DNA from: an uncultured Bacteroidales bacterium
GTDB taxonomy: Bacteria > Bacteroidota > Bacteroidia > Bacteroidales > UBA932
Assembly (NCBI GenBank): GCA_946187365.1
Contig: CAMHRD010000093.1
Span: 1 to 5,446, forward strand
Length of the DNA stretch: 5,446 nt
Reading direction: 5' to 3'
In this document: one piece after another, positions 1 through 5,446 of the stretch
Layout of the letters: each line of letters starts with the position of its first letter
How positions within the stretch are numbered: position 1 is the stretch's first letter
Notes under the pieces: generated by a model
The model's input: the letters and a program-made list of their open reading frames with translations, nothing else
Databases searched by the model: none
Told to the model about the DNA's origin: nothing
Position numbers and translations under genes: made by a program

Positions 1-1839
1 AAGTTTATGAATCTCGTTTATATTATTTTCCAGTGTTATCTCCCTACTGCCCTGTATTGAATCGTTCAGATAGTGGAAGAAAAGCATAGTAAGGTCATCA
101 CTCTGAGGAGCCTCTTTTACAAACCCTGCAACCGCTCTCTTAACATTGTCCAGATGAGCCTGGGCCGCCTTCCTTCCGGAGAGAGTATGTTTGAGCCTCT
201 CAATTCCAAAGAGTTCATGGTTAGGGTTTTCCGCCTCGGTAATACCGTCCGTATAGAGGAAGATTGCATCATCATAATGGAGGGTAACATCTTGGACGGT
301 GTACTCCCAGTTGCGGAGGACTCCAAGCGGAAGGTTCGGATTCACAGGCAGTTCGCTCATCTTATCCGTCAAAATAAGAGGGGCGTTGTGACCTGCGTTG
401 CAGTATTGCATCTTTCCGCTCTTAAGATCCAGAACACAACAGATAAAGGTTACGAACATATTGCTCTCATTCATATCTGAGAGAGAGTTGTTCATGGTGG
501 AGACAATCTCCTGTGGGTTATCGTTATGTGCTGATACACTGCGGAAAAGACTTCTTGTAACCGCCATCAGCAAAGAGGCCGGAACTCCCTTTCCGGAGAC
601 ATCTCCTATGCAGAAGAAGAGCTTCTCATCTCTGATAAAAAAGTCATACAGGTCTCCGCTAACCTCCTTTGCAGGAACCAGTGCGGCAGAGAGATCTATG
701 TCTTCTCTCTCCGGGAAAGGCGGGAATGTCTTAGGAATCATAGACATCTGTATGTCACTTGCAATCTTGAGCTCGTTCTCCATCTTCTCCTTCTTCTCAG
801 ATATGTATCTGAGTCTGAGCTGACTTTTGGCAATGGAACGGAAAATCAGAACTATAAGAAGAAGTCCGAGAAGCTGCAGAAGTCTTATCAGATTGTTCAG
901 CCTGTTAAGCCCTGCAAACATCTCGCTTTCAGGTATTATGATGTTCATTGCCCATCCGGTCTTATCTATATGGGTATAGTAGACCATATTCTTCTTTCCG
1001 TTGTGAGTTATCTGAATGTTGCCGCTTTTTCTTCCAAGCATTGCTCTGTTTAGAGCGTTGAAAGAGGCGGTATCTTTAACTTTGGAGGCGTATTCATCTA
1101 TGGTTGTGTTCATTACAAGACTATCCTCCGGGCTTACCATAAGACGTCCTGTACGGCTTACAACGGTACTGAATGCTCCGGGGTAAATCTTTATATCATT
1201 CACAAGGGCCTTAAGCCACTCAAGGTCAATGTCTGCTGTAAGCACTGCCGCAATGCGTCCGCTGTTATCCTTTACCGGAACGGAATAGGTGGTCATAAGA
1301 ATCTCACCGCCTCCCGTATCTATGTAAGGCTCAGACCAGTAGCCCCTATCCAGTTCTATAGGTTTTGTAAACCACTCATGAGAAGGATAGTCATATTCCT
1401 CGGTTGCCAGGGAGGTCTCAATAATCTCTCCGTTTGTTATTGCAGTATATGGAGAGTAGAGAGGTCTCTTTTTGTAATAGTTTGGAACCATGGCAATTGT
1501 GGAGCCTGCAACTATTGGGTTGTTGTTTACAATCAGTTTAGGAATGTTGGCCAGACTGTCCGGAACCTGGAGGCTCCACTGCGCCAGCCAGACATTGTTC
1601 CTTACTGCGCTTTCTGCCTGGTTTACAACATTTAAGATTCCGCTCTTAATTGAGTTGAGCTGACTCTCCGCCTTGGTCTGTGCTTCACTTAAGATGCCTT
1701 TATGCGCATAGTAAGCCTGAACTAAGGAGATGATTTGCAGAAAAGCAACGGCAACAAGTATGAGCAGAAGTCCGGTCCATCTGGAACCTCTTTTCCCAAC
1801 TCTTTCCGTAAGTTTATTTGTTTGCTCTTTCAGATTCAT
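1..1839 (-). CDS. Membrane Cache-domain SpoIIE/PP2C serine phosphatase with start of C-terminal RsbW-like domain (partial)
   Basis: Likely an inner-membrane sensor that dephosphorylates Ser/Thr-phosphoproteins, as RsbU/SpoIIE proteins do to STAS-domain anti-anti-sigma factors. The frame stays open from ATG 1839 to the left edge (613 codons). In order: a short basic cytoplasmic start; a membrane helix at about 22-44; a periplasmic dCache-like sensor at about 45-310, with the typical stretch around residues 156-205 (EWFTKP, GYWSEPYID, TADIDLEWL); a second membrane helix at about 314-334; a charged helical linker at about 337-368 ending in SDIQMSMIPK; and the PP2C domain at about 380-590. Metal-binding acidic motifs are intact: SGDLYDF (D396), IGDVSGKGVPASLLM (D413), YTDGITEA (D531) and QSDDLTM (D581/D582). 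I see no clear HAMP domain. From about residue 598 (REITLENNINEIHKL) the sequence resembles the start of a HATPase_c anti-sigma kinase domain, as in many SpoIIE-RsbW fusions, but it is cut here. The start overlaps the kinase stop (ATGA). The phosphoprotein target is not visible. Confidence 0.92.
   Translation of the reverse strand, partial: MNLKEQTNKLTERVGKRGSRWTGLLLILVAVAFLQIISLVQAYYAHKGILSEAQTKAESQLNSIKSGILNVVNQAESAVRNNVWLAQWSLQVPDSLANIPKLIVNNNPIVAGSTIAMVPNYYKKRPLYSPYTAITNGEIIETSLATEEYDYPSHEWFTKPIELDRGYWSEPYIDTGGGEILMTTYSVPVKDNSGRIAAVLTADIDLEWLKALVNDIKIYPGAFSTVVSRTGRLMVSPEDSLVMNTTIDEYASKVKDTASFNALNRAMLGRKSGNIQITHNGKKNMVYYTHIDKTGWAMNIIIPESEMFAGLNRLNNLIRLLQLLGLLLIVLIFRSIAKSQLRLRYISEKKEKMENELKIASDIQMSMIPKTFPPFPEREDIDLSAALVPAKEVSGDLYDFFIRDEKLFFCIGDVSGKGVPASLLMAVTRSLFRSVSAHNDNPQEIVSTMNNSLSDMNESNMFVTFICCVLDLKSGKMQYCNAGHNAPLILTDKMSELPVNPNLPLGVLRNWEYTVQDVTLHYDDAIFLYTDGITEAENPNHELFGIERLKHTLSGRKAAQAHLDNVKRAVAGFVKEAPQSDDLTMLFFHYLNDSIQGSREITLENNINEIHKL
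1836..1839 (-). promoter_or_regulatory. ATGA overlap, kinase to SpoIIE phosphatase
   Basis: The phosphatase ATG (1839-1837) overlaps the kinase TGA (1838-1836). The bases ahead are AT-rich with no Shine-Dalgarno match, consistent with coupled re-initiation in a Bacteroidetes host. Confidence 0.8.
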
Positions 1840-2669
1840 AATACAGATTTTAATGCCGCTCTGAAACAAGGCATAGGGCATTGGGTATTTTTCTCAATAA
1901 GAAGTGTCTTAAGTCCTGCGTATGGGAGAACCATCTCTTCAATCTCCTTTAAGTCAATGTCTTCTCCAAAGTAGAGAGGAGCAAAAGTGTCCCAGAACTT
2001 CATTGCCACAGGCTTTGGCATGTGGTAGGTTTCCTGGATGAATTCCTCATCGCTGAGATAGCAGCAGAGGTAAACCATTCCAATATCAAAGAGGCGGTTG
2101 CCTCGGCAGAAATCTCCCAAATCTATAAAATAGCGCTTCCCCTCCGGAGTAAAGATGGCGTTGCTGTACTGAAGATCTCCGTGAAGAGCTCTGTTTTCAT
2201 CCGGAACATCTGCAATAAATTTTGCCAGCTTATCCTTCTCCTTTACGGAGAAGAAAGGATTCTCCTCCAAAAGGCGGTAGTAGCGCTCCTTAACATCCTC
2301 AAACTCCTTGGGGTCCAGTTCTATCTTATGGAGATTCAGGCACATATCTGCAAACTCGGAGGCATATTGTGGTATCCTCTCCGGGTGCTCCCCAATGGCT
2401 CTGGAGTAGGAACTCTTGCCAATAATCTTCCTAAAGCGGATGCCGTAACGCCCATCTTCAGTTACAACATACTCCCCGGGTTCCGGAGAAGGAATACCCA
2501 AATCATAAACTTTACGGGCCATAACCATCTCATCCAGAGGCTGCGAAATCTTCCCAGGGAAATAGAGTTTGAGCATCACGGTAGGATCTGTTTTGTGGTC
2601 ATAACTCTCCCCGTTGGCACCTCCGCCGGTGAGTACGTAATCATTCAGAGAAATCTTTACTGGCTTCAT
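1836..2669 (-). CDS. APH/choline-kinase-like phosphotransferase (TIGR02172-like)
   Basis: A 277-aa soluble protein with the fold signature of the aminoglycoside phosphotransferase/choline kinase superfamily, which moves the ATP gamma-phosphate to small molecules or, in some members, proteins. The N-lobe has a candidate glycine-rich loop (TGGGANGESY, 14-23), a candidate ATP-contacting Lys34 (VMLKLY) and a possible helix-C Glu47. The C-lobe has the catalytic loop HGDLQYSNAIF (H163, D165, N170) and the metal-binding FIDLGDFCRGNRLFDIG (D183). All key residues appear present, so it is probably an active enzyme. The overall look is of the TIGR02172 family recalled from Fibrobacter and Bacteroidales, whose substrate is unknown to me. 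It lies between an alarmone hydrolase and a Ser-phosphatase, so a role as a kinase in the same signalling circuit is attractive but unproven. An antibiotic-resistance role is not supported by the context. The start is set by the ATGA overlap and a GAGGT six bases upstream. Confidence 0.87.
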   Translation of the reverse strand: MKPVKISLNDYVLTGGGANGESYDHKTDPTVMLKLYFPGKISQPLDEMVMARKVYDLGIPSPEPGEYVVTEDGRYGIRFRKIIGKSSYSRAIGEHPERIPQYASEFADMCLNLHKIELDPKEFEDVKERYYRLLEENPFFSVKEKDKLAKFIADVPDENRALHGDLQYSNAIFTPEGKRYFIDLGDFCRGNRLFDIGMVYLCCYLSDEEFIQETYHMPKPVAMKFWDTFAPLYFGEDIDLKEIEEMVLPYAGLKTLLIEKNTQCPMPCFRAALKSVL

Positions 2670-2680
2670 TTGAATACCTC
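2666..2680 (-). promoter_or_regulatory. ATGA overlap plus GAGGT ribosome-binding-like site for the kinase gene
   Basis: The kinase ATG (2669-2667) overlaps the hydrolase TGA (2668-2666). GAGGT lies at 2680-2676, six bases ahead of the ATG, inside the last hydrolase codons (Glu188-Val189). The spacing suits a Shine-Dalgarno site, though Bacteroidetes rely little on these, so the match may be chance. It supports the chosen start. Confidence 0.6.
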
Positions 2681-3241
2681 ATTTATAAGTGATTGGAACT
2701 CCTTAAAGGCAAATGTATCCTGGAGTTCTCTGAGAGAATCTGCCAGCCCCCTGTAATGCCATTCGTGTTCCTTCTTATCTTTTGTATGGAATATCTTCCA
2801 GAGTTCATCTCCCTTTACGGCATAATCTCTGGCAATGGCTCTCATATTGGAGAGCTTGTCTCCCAGCGCCACAATCTTGGCATCGTGAGGTGCCTTTGCA
2901 AGCCGCTCAATAGCAGCCATTTTGCGCTCGTGCCAACTCTCCTCCTCACTTTTGTCTTTTATCTCAACATCACTTTCAGACTCCACCAAAGTTGCAATCC
3001 TCTCACCGAAGTCCCTCCTTATATCTTCTATCGTAACGCCCGTATCTTCCACTGTATCATGGAGTGCAGCAGCTGCCAGCAGTTCCTGGTCTGAAGTCAT
3101 AGTGGCAACTATCTCCATAGCCTCCATAGGATGAACAATGTACGGGAAGCCTTTGCCCCTTCTCTCCGTTCCGGAGTGGGCCTTAACAGCAAACAGGATT
3201 GCCCTGTCCAAAAGTTTAGTATCCAGTGGTTTATTTGCCAT
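2666..3241 (-). CDS. Small HD-domain alarmone hydrolase (SAH, Mesh1-like)
   Basis: A 191-aa single-domain protein matching the hydrolase half of Rel/SpoT and the animal Mesh1 enzymes, which remove the 3' pyrophosphate from (p)ppGpp (and, in some homologues, ppApp) using Mn2+. Motifs run in the expected order: RRGKGFPYIVHP (R27/R28 region, H37), LHDTVEDTG (H61 D62, E65 D66), the ERKMAAIERL helix (105-114) and LGDKLSNMRAI (D128, N132). All the metal and catalytic positions I know from Rel/Mesh1 are intact, and the length is close to Mesh1 (about 180 aa), so it is likely active. There is no synthetase, TGS or ACT domain on this chain. Its ATG shares one base with the TAA of the synthetase gene, so the opposing enzyme is made from the adjacent cistron. 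It could act as the antitoxin or brake for that enzyme (inference). Another HD phosphohydrolase activity on a different nucleotide cannot be excluded. Confidence 0.9.
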   Translation of the reverse strand: MANKPLDTKLLDRAILFAVKAHSGTERRGKGFPYIVHPMEAMEIVATMTSDQELLAAAALHDTVEDTGVTIEDIRRDFGERIATLVESESDVEIKDKSEEESWHERKMAAIERLAKAPHDAKIVALGDKLSNMRAIARDYAVKGDELWKIFHTKDKKEHEWHYRGLADSLRELQDTFAFKEFQSLINEVFK

Positions 3242-3243
3242 TA
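3239..3243 (-). promoter_or_regulatory. TAATG stop-start junction, synthetase to hydrolase
   Basis: On the minus strand the TAA stop of the synthetase (3243-3241) shares its last A with the ATG of the HD hydrolase (3241-3239). No Shine-Dalgarno sequence precedes this ATG, so the hydrolase is probably translated by ribosomes terminating on the synthetase. That would tie the amounts of the two opposing enzymes together. Confidence 0.8.
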
Positions 3244-4308
3244 CTGTTGATTCATAAAAGGAAGTTCCTTTGCCTGTTCTACAATCATTTCTGCAACCGT
3301 TTCATTGCTCTTCTGCTTACCGTTCAGAAGGTCAAAGAAGTAGCGTACTCCACCTTTGCCCCATCCCTTCTTAAGGATGTATGCAATACAGAGATTCTGA
3401 GGACCTATTGAAGAGGAGACAATATCTAAATCCGTGAGTCCCATCTGGTAGCAGGCAATCTGGTAAGCGCCTTCTGAACAGTCATTTATAATATTGCGGA
3501 TATCTCCCAGAGTATTGCACCCTATTCCCTTGAATACTGCAAGATACGGAATGAGAGAAACCTCCTGAATCTCCGCCTGGTTTACGGCTGCAATCTTCTT
3601 GTTTATCTGTTTGAACGGCTGCATATCCAAAAAACTGCGGAACGAGTCTCCGTCCAGCGGAACCTCATCCAAATTTCCGGAGGCAACCAGCTTGTGAATT
3701 TTCCTTCTGTAGTCTGTGATTTCTGAGCGTATCTTACTGAACTCTTCATCAATTAGTTCCAGCATTCCGGCAAGGCGGCTCATTGAGCGCATATATCTCT
3801 TAGGAATCTCCACGCCGGATTTGTAACCGGTGTCGTGGTCCAGGTTAGCCCAGGCGTGCTGCAGTACCGTACGCATCTGAATCTCAAAGCGGAACGGGAA
3901 CCCCTCAGTTGAGCAGACATAGTGCAGGGAGAGATAGCCAAAACTGTCTATATCATGAATTTTGCGCTTGTCTATTGTGTTCTCCCAATCTACGTCAAAC
4001 AATCTCTCAATGGCTGTGGCAACCTTGTCCACATCATCTATGTAATAGGTTATAAGACGCACTCCCAGAATATCCGTAATATCTGCCAGGCTCTTGTATT
4101 TGTAGCCTTTACGCTCAAGCTTTCCGGCAAGGGAATCTTCCGTCTTTATTCTGGATTCTATGCTGGCCAGATGGATACCCGCCTCATCCAAAGAGTTTTT
4201 AAGGAGGGCTAATATCTTACCTTCATACTCTTTAAAAAGAGAGAAGTTGTCTCTGTATTCCTGCAGAATTGTCTGGCAATGAGAATCTAATTGAGGGGTA
4301 TGGGACAT
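3241..4308 (-). CDS. RelA/SpoT-domain nucleotide pyrophosphotransferase (small alarmone synthetase-like) with unassigned C-terminal region
   Basis: A 355-aa cytoplasmic protein with a RelA/SpoT synthetase domain at about 25-200. Family enzymes move pyrophosphate from ATP to the 3' OH of GDP/GTP; toxic members (toxSAS) instead make ppApp or pyrophosphorylate tRNA 3' ends. Visible motifs: SRIKTEDSLAGKL (R53, K55, K63), DITDILGVRLI (D76, D79, R84), FGYLSLHYV (Y125, S127, H129), FEIQMRTVLQHAWANLDH (E142, Q144, R146, W153, H158), then the family's helical segment RLAGMLELIDEEF (178-190). It lacks the HD, TGS and ACT domains of long Rel. Residues from about 215 to 355 form a region I do not recognise, including KGIGCNTLGDIRNIIND and GKGGVRYFFDLLNG. 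The start is the first ATG after an in-frame TAA at 4317-4315 and lies about 15 bases from the predicted transcription start. A hydrolase gene follows immediately. Whether the product is ppGpp, ppApp or modified tRNA cannot be read from sequence. Confidence 0.9.
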   Translation of the reverse strand: MSHTPQLDSHCQTILQEYRDNFSLFKEYEGKILALLKNSLDEAGIHLASIESRIKTEDSLAGKLERKGYKYKSLADITDILGVRLITYYIDDVDKVATAIERLFDVDWENTIDKRKIHDIDSFGYLSLHYVCSTEGFPFRFEIQMRTVLQHAWANLDHDTGYKSGVEIPKRYMRSMSRLAGMLELIDEEFSKIRSEITDYRRKIHKLVASGNLDEVPLDGDSFRSFLDMQPFKQINKKIAAVNQAEIQEVSLIPYLAVFKGIGCNTLGDIRNIINDCSEGAYQIACYQMGLTDLDIVSSSIGPQNLCIAYILKKGWGKGGVRYFFDLLNGKQKSNETVAEMIVEQAKELPFMNQQ

Positions 4309-4342
4309 TGTTTCTTAGTTTATACTCCAAAGTTAAGGCATT

Positions 4343-4358
4343 TTTGTATCTTTACAAA
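4343..4358. repeat. Inverted repeat TTTGTA-N4-TACAAA in the divergent intergenic region
   Basis: Perfect 6-base arms (4343-4348 and 4353-4358) separated by TCTT. The right arm contains the -33 TTTG of the leftward promoter, and the repeat covers the candidate preA -7 box. A repressor bound here could control both directions. The arms are short, AT-rich and contain the promoter motif itself, so chance is possible in a region of this composition. Confidence 0.4.
4347..4354 (+). promoter_or_regulatory. Possible -7 box of preA
   Basis: TATCTTTA matches five of the six fixed bases of TAnnTTTG and would give a leader of roughly 23 bases to the preA ATG at 4382. No TTTG sits at the proper distance upstream, so this is a weak call. 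It lies within the inverted repeat described separately. Confidence 0.3.
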
Positions 4359-4381
4359 CGGAATGTCAAAATGTTTACCAC

Positions 4382-5446
4382 ATGGAACACAAAATCAGAA
4401 TCAAAGAAGAGGCGGCAAGATGTCTGCTCTGTAATGACGCCCCTTGTACCAAGGCTTGTATTAAGGGATTAGATCCGGCCCGTGGATTGCGTGCCATTAA
4501 ATTTGACAATATGGAGTGCGCAGGATTGTACTTCTCCAATGAGGGGTGCAACCTCTGTGATGCACCTTGTGAAAAGGTATGTATTCATTATGATTTCCCA
4601 ATCCGCATAAAAGCTGTAGCTGAGCAGGTTGCAAAGAGGGAGGATAAACCGGAGGCAGACCTCTCCATTGATTTCTGCGGCATTCACTGTGAGAATCCTT
4701 TCTTTTTGGCTTCATCTGCCATCTGTACTAACTATGAGATGGTTGCCAATGCTTTTGAGATGGGATGGGGCGGAGTTGTCTATAAGACCATCTGCCTTGA
4801 GGAGATAAATGAGGTCTCTCCAAGATTTGATTCCGTGGAGGATGAGAAGGGTGAGTTCTGGGGATTCCGTAACATGGAGCAACTCTCAGAGAACCCGCCT
4901 GAGGTTGATTTTGACATACTTAAAAGACTCAAACAAAACTATCCTTCTAAGATTGTCATTGCCTCCATTATGGGCAAGAGTGAAGAGGAGTGGGTTGAAC
5001 TTGCCAAGAGGGCAGAGGCTGCGGGAGTAGATGCGGTTGAACTTAACTACTCCTGTCCTCAGATGAAGTATACCGGAATGGGCAGTGACGTAGGACAGAA
5101 CAGTGAGCTGGTAACCATTTATACTCACTATGTTAAACAGGCCGTAAAGATTCCGGTCATTCCAAAGATGACTCCTAACATCACCAACATAATGACCCCG
5201 GCACAGGCCGCCTACTTCTCCGGTGCAGATGCAGTCTCTGCAATCAACACCATCAAGTCCGTTACAATGAGTAACGATTCTTCAGTTTCAGGCAAAAAGA
5301 CCACCTCCGGCTACTCCGGCAAGGCCATTAAACCAATAGCTCTCAGACACGTGCTGGACATCACCAAACACCCTCTTTTAAAGGGATTTGAGGTGAGCGG
5401 AATAGGAGGCATTGAGACCTGGAGAGATGCTCTGGAGTTCATTCAG
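4382..5446 (+). CDS. preA: NAD-dependent dihydropyrimidine dehydrogenase, catalytic subunit PreA, with extra N-terminal Cys-rich Fe-S region (partial)
   Basis: Reduces uracil and thymine to 5,6-dihydro forms (or the reverse) on FMN, normally with the flavoprotein PreT. 355 codons are visible and the frame runs off the right edge. Residues from about 93 on match E. coli PreA as I recall it: LSIDFCG, NPFFLASSAICTNYEM, WGGVVYKTI, the active-site ELNYSCPQM (catalytic Cys225), MGSDVGQ, PKMTPNI, SGYSGKAIKPIALR and SGIGGIETW. The TIM-barrel domain is nearly complete; the C-terminal ferredoxin-like 4Fe-4S region would lie beyond the edge. Residues 1-90 are an addition relative to E. coli PreA: CX2CX4CX3C (C14, C17, C22, C26) and CX2CX3CX3C (C56, C59, C63, C67), resembling the Fe-S domain at the N terminus of PreT and animal DPYD. 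The start is the first ATG after an in-frame TAA (4334-4336); no Shine-Dalgarno is visible. It is divergent from the alarmone operon. Dihydroorotate dehydrogenase is less likely given the PreA-specific motifs. Confidence 0.93.
   Translation, partial: MEHKIRIKEEAARCLLCNDAPCTKACIKGLDPARGLRAIKFDNMECAGLYFSNEGCNLCDAPCEKVCIHYDFPIRIKAVAEQVAKREDKPEADLSIDFCGIHCENPFFLASSAICTNYEMVANAFEMGWGGVVYKTICLEEINEVSPRFDSVEDEKGEFWGFRNMEQLSENPPEVDFDILKRLKQNYPSKIVIASIMGKSEEEWVELAKRAEAAGVDAVELNYSCPQMKYTGMGSDVGQNSELVTIYTHYVKQAVKIPVIPKMTPNITNIMTPAQAAYFSGADAVSAINTIKSVTMSNDSSVSGKKTTSGYSGKAIKPIALRHVLDITKHPLLKGFEVSGIGGIETWRDALEFIQ

Larger units (their letters stand above)
1..4308 (-). other. Four-gene operon: alarmone synthetase, alarmone hydrolase, kinase-like, Cache-SpoIIE phosphatase
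   Basis: Four complete or edge-cut genes follow one another with no intergenic bases. The junctions are TAATG (synthetase to hydrolase, one shared base), ATGA (hydrolase to kinase) and ATGA (kinase to phosphatase). One promoter of Bacteroidetes type lies ahead of the first gene, and I saw no terminator between genes. This strongly suggests a single mRNA with translational coupling and a shared role. The distal end of the operon is outside the window, so more genes may follow the phosphatase, for example a STAS-domain partner. That last point is inference. Confidence 0.85.
4328..4358 (-). promoter_or_regulatory. Bacteroidetes-type promoter of the leftward operon
   Basis: On the minus strand TTTG (4358-4355) is followed after 19 bases by TAACTTTG (4335-4328). 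This fits the Bacteroides housekeeping sigma consensus, a -33 TTTG and a -7 TAnnTTTG box, with an exact match to both. Transcription should begin around 4322-4325, giving a leader of about 15 bases before the synthetase ATG at 4308. Confidence 0.75.
4309..4381. other. Divergent intergenic region, 73 bases
   Basis: Separates the start codons of the leftward operon and of preA. It is AT-rich and holds the operon promoter, a weak preA promoter candidate and one short inverted repeat. I see no terminator, riboswitch-like structure or small gene in it. Confidence 0.85.

Noticed and set aside
73..823. Two overlapping plus-strand open frames at the left end
   Set aside because: They are opposite the PP2C domain of the phosphatase, whose motifs are all in frame on the minus strand. 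The plus-strand translations show no family features.
1836..2669. Aminoglycoside resistance gene
   Set aside because: The APH fold is shared by many non-resistance kinases. The sequence looks like the TIGR02172 group and the gene is embedded in a signalling operon with no mobile elements nearby.
2022..2756. Long plus-strand open frame of 244 codons
   Set aside because: It lies opposite the kinase gene, has no recognisable domain and no upstream signals, while the minus-strand frame carries intact kinase motifs.
2666..4308. A frameshifted or split long RelA/SpoT gene
   Set aside because: In long Rel the HD domain precedes the synthetase domain; here the order is reversed, TGS and ACT domains are missing, and both genes have proper starts and stops.
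4309..4335. Possible hairpin between CTTAG and TTAAG beside the operon start
   Set aside because: The arms are only about four matching bases with a long loop, too weak for a terminator or riboswitch.
4382..5446. Dihydroorotate dehydrogenase (pyrD)
   Set aside because: The active-site ELNYSCPQM, MGSDVGQ and SGYSGKAIKPIALR stretches are specific to PreA/DPYD rather than PyrD.
1..5446. CRISPR arrays, insertion sequences, tRNA or rRNA genes, attachment sites
   Set aside because: No regularly spaced repeats, transposase frames, terminal inverted repeats or tRNA-like folds were seen. Coding sequence fills all but 73 bases.

Overview
The window looks like a chromosomal segment of a Bacteroidetes bacterium, probably order Bacteroidales. 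The strongest sequence sign is a promoter of the Bacteroidetes type (TTTG, 19 bases, TAACTTTG) ahead of the leftward operon, together with start codons that mostly lack Shine-Dalgarno sequences. The gene families (Cache/SpoIIE phosphatase, TIGR02172-like kinase, PreA with a Cys-rich N terminus) also fit. Genus cannot be fixed from the sequence alone.

Positions 1-4308 hold four genes on the minus strand, read right to left, with no spacers at all: (1) a RelA/SpoT-type nucleotidyltransferase of 355 aa (4308-3241); (2) a small HD-type alarmone hydrolase of 191 aa (3241-2666), whose ATG shares one base with the preceding TAA; (3) an APH/choline-kinase-like phosphotransferase of 277 aa (2669-1836), joined by an ATGA overlap; (4) a membrane Cache-domain SpoIIE/PP2C phosphatase (from 1839, running off the left edge after 613 codons), joined by another ATGA overlap. 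It breaks off just after entering what looks like a C-terminal RsbW-like ATPase domain. The two largest reading frames at the edges (1-1839 minus and 4382-5446 plus) are both incomplete, so they are real genes cut by the window.

Positions 4309-4381 are a 73-base divergent intergenic region with the operon promoter and a small inverted repeat (TTTGTA-N4-TACAAA) lying over its -33 element. On the plus strand from 4382 to the right edge is preA, the FMN/Fe-S catalytic subunit of NAD-dependent dihydropyrimidine dehydrogenase, carrying an extra N-terminal eight-cysteine region.

Taken together the leftward operon couples nucleotide second-messenger enzymes (a synthetase and a matching hydrolase on separate polypeptides, synthetase first) to a putative small-molecule or protein kinase and a ligand-sensing transmembrane phosphatase. 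This is a plausible signalling or toxin-antitoxin-like module, and it is the most interesting part of the window. Its function is inferred from domains only.
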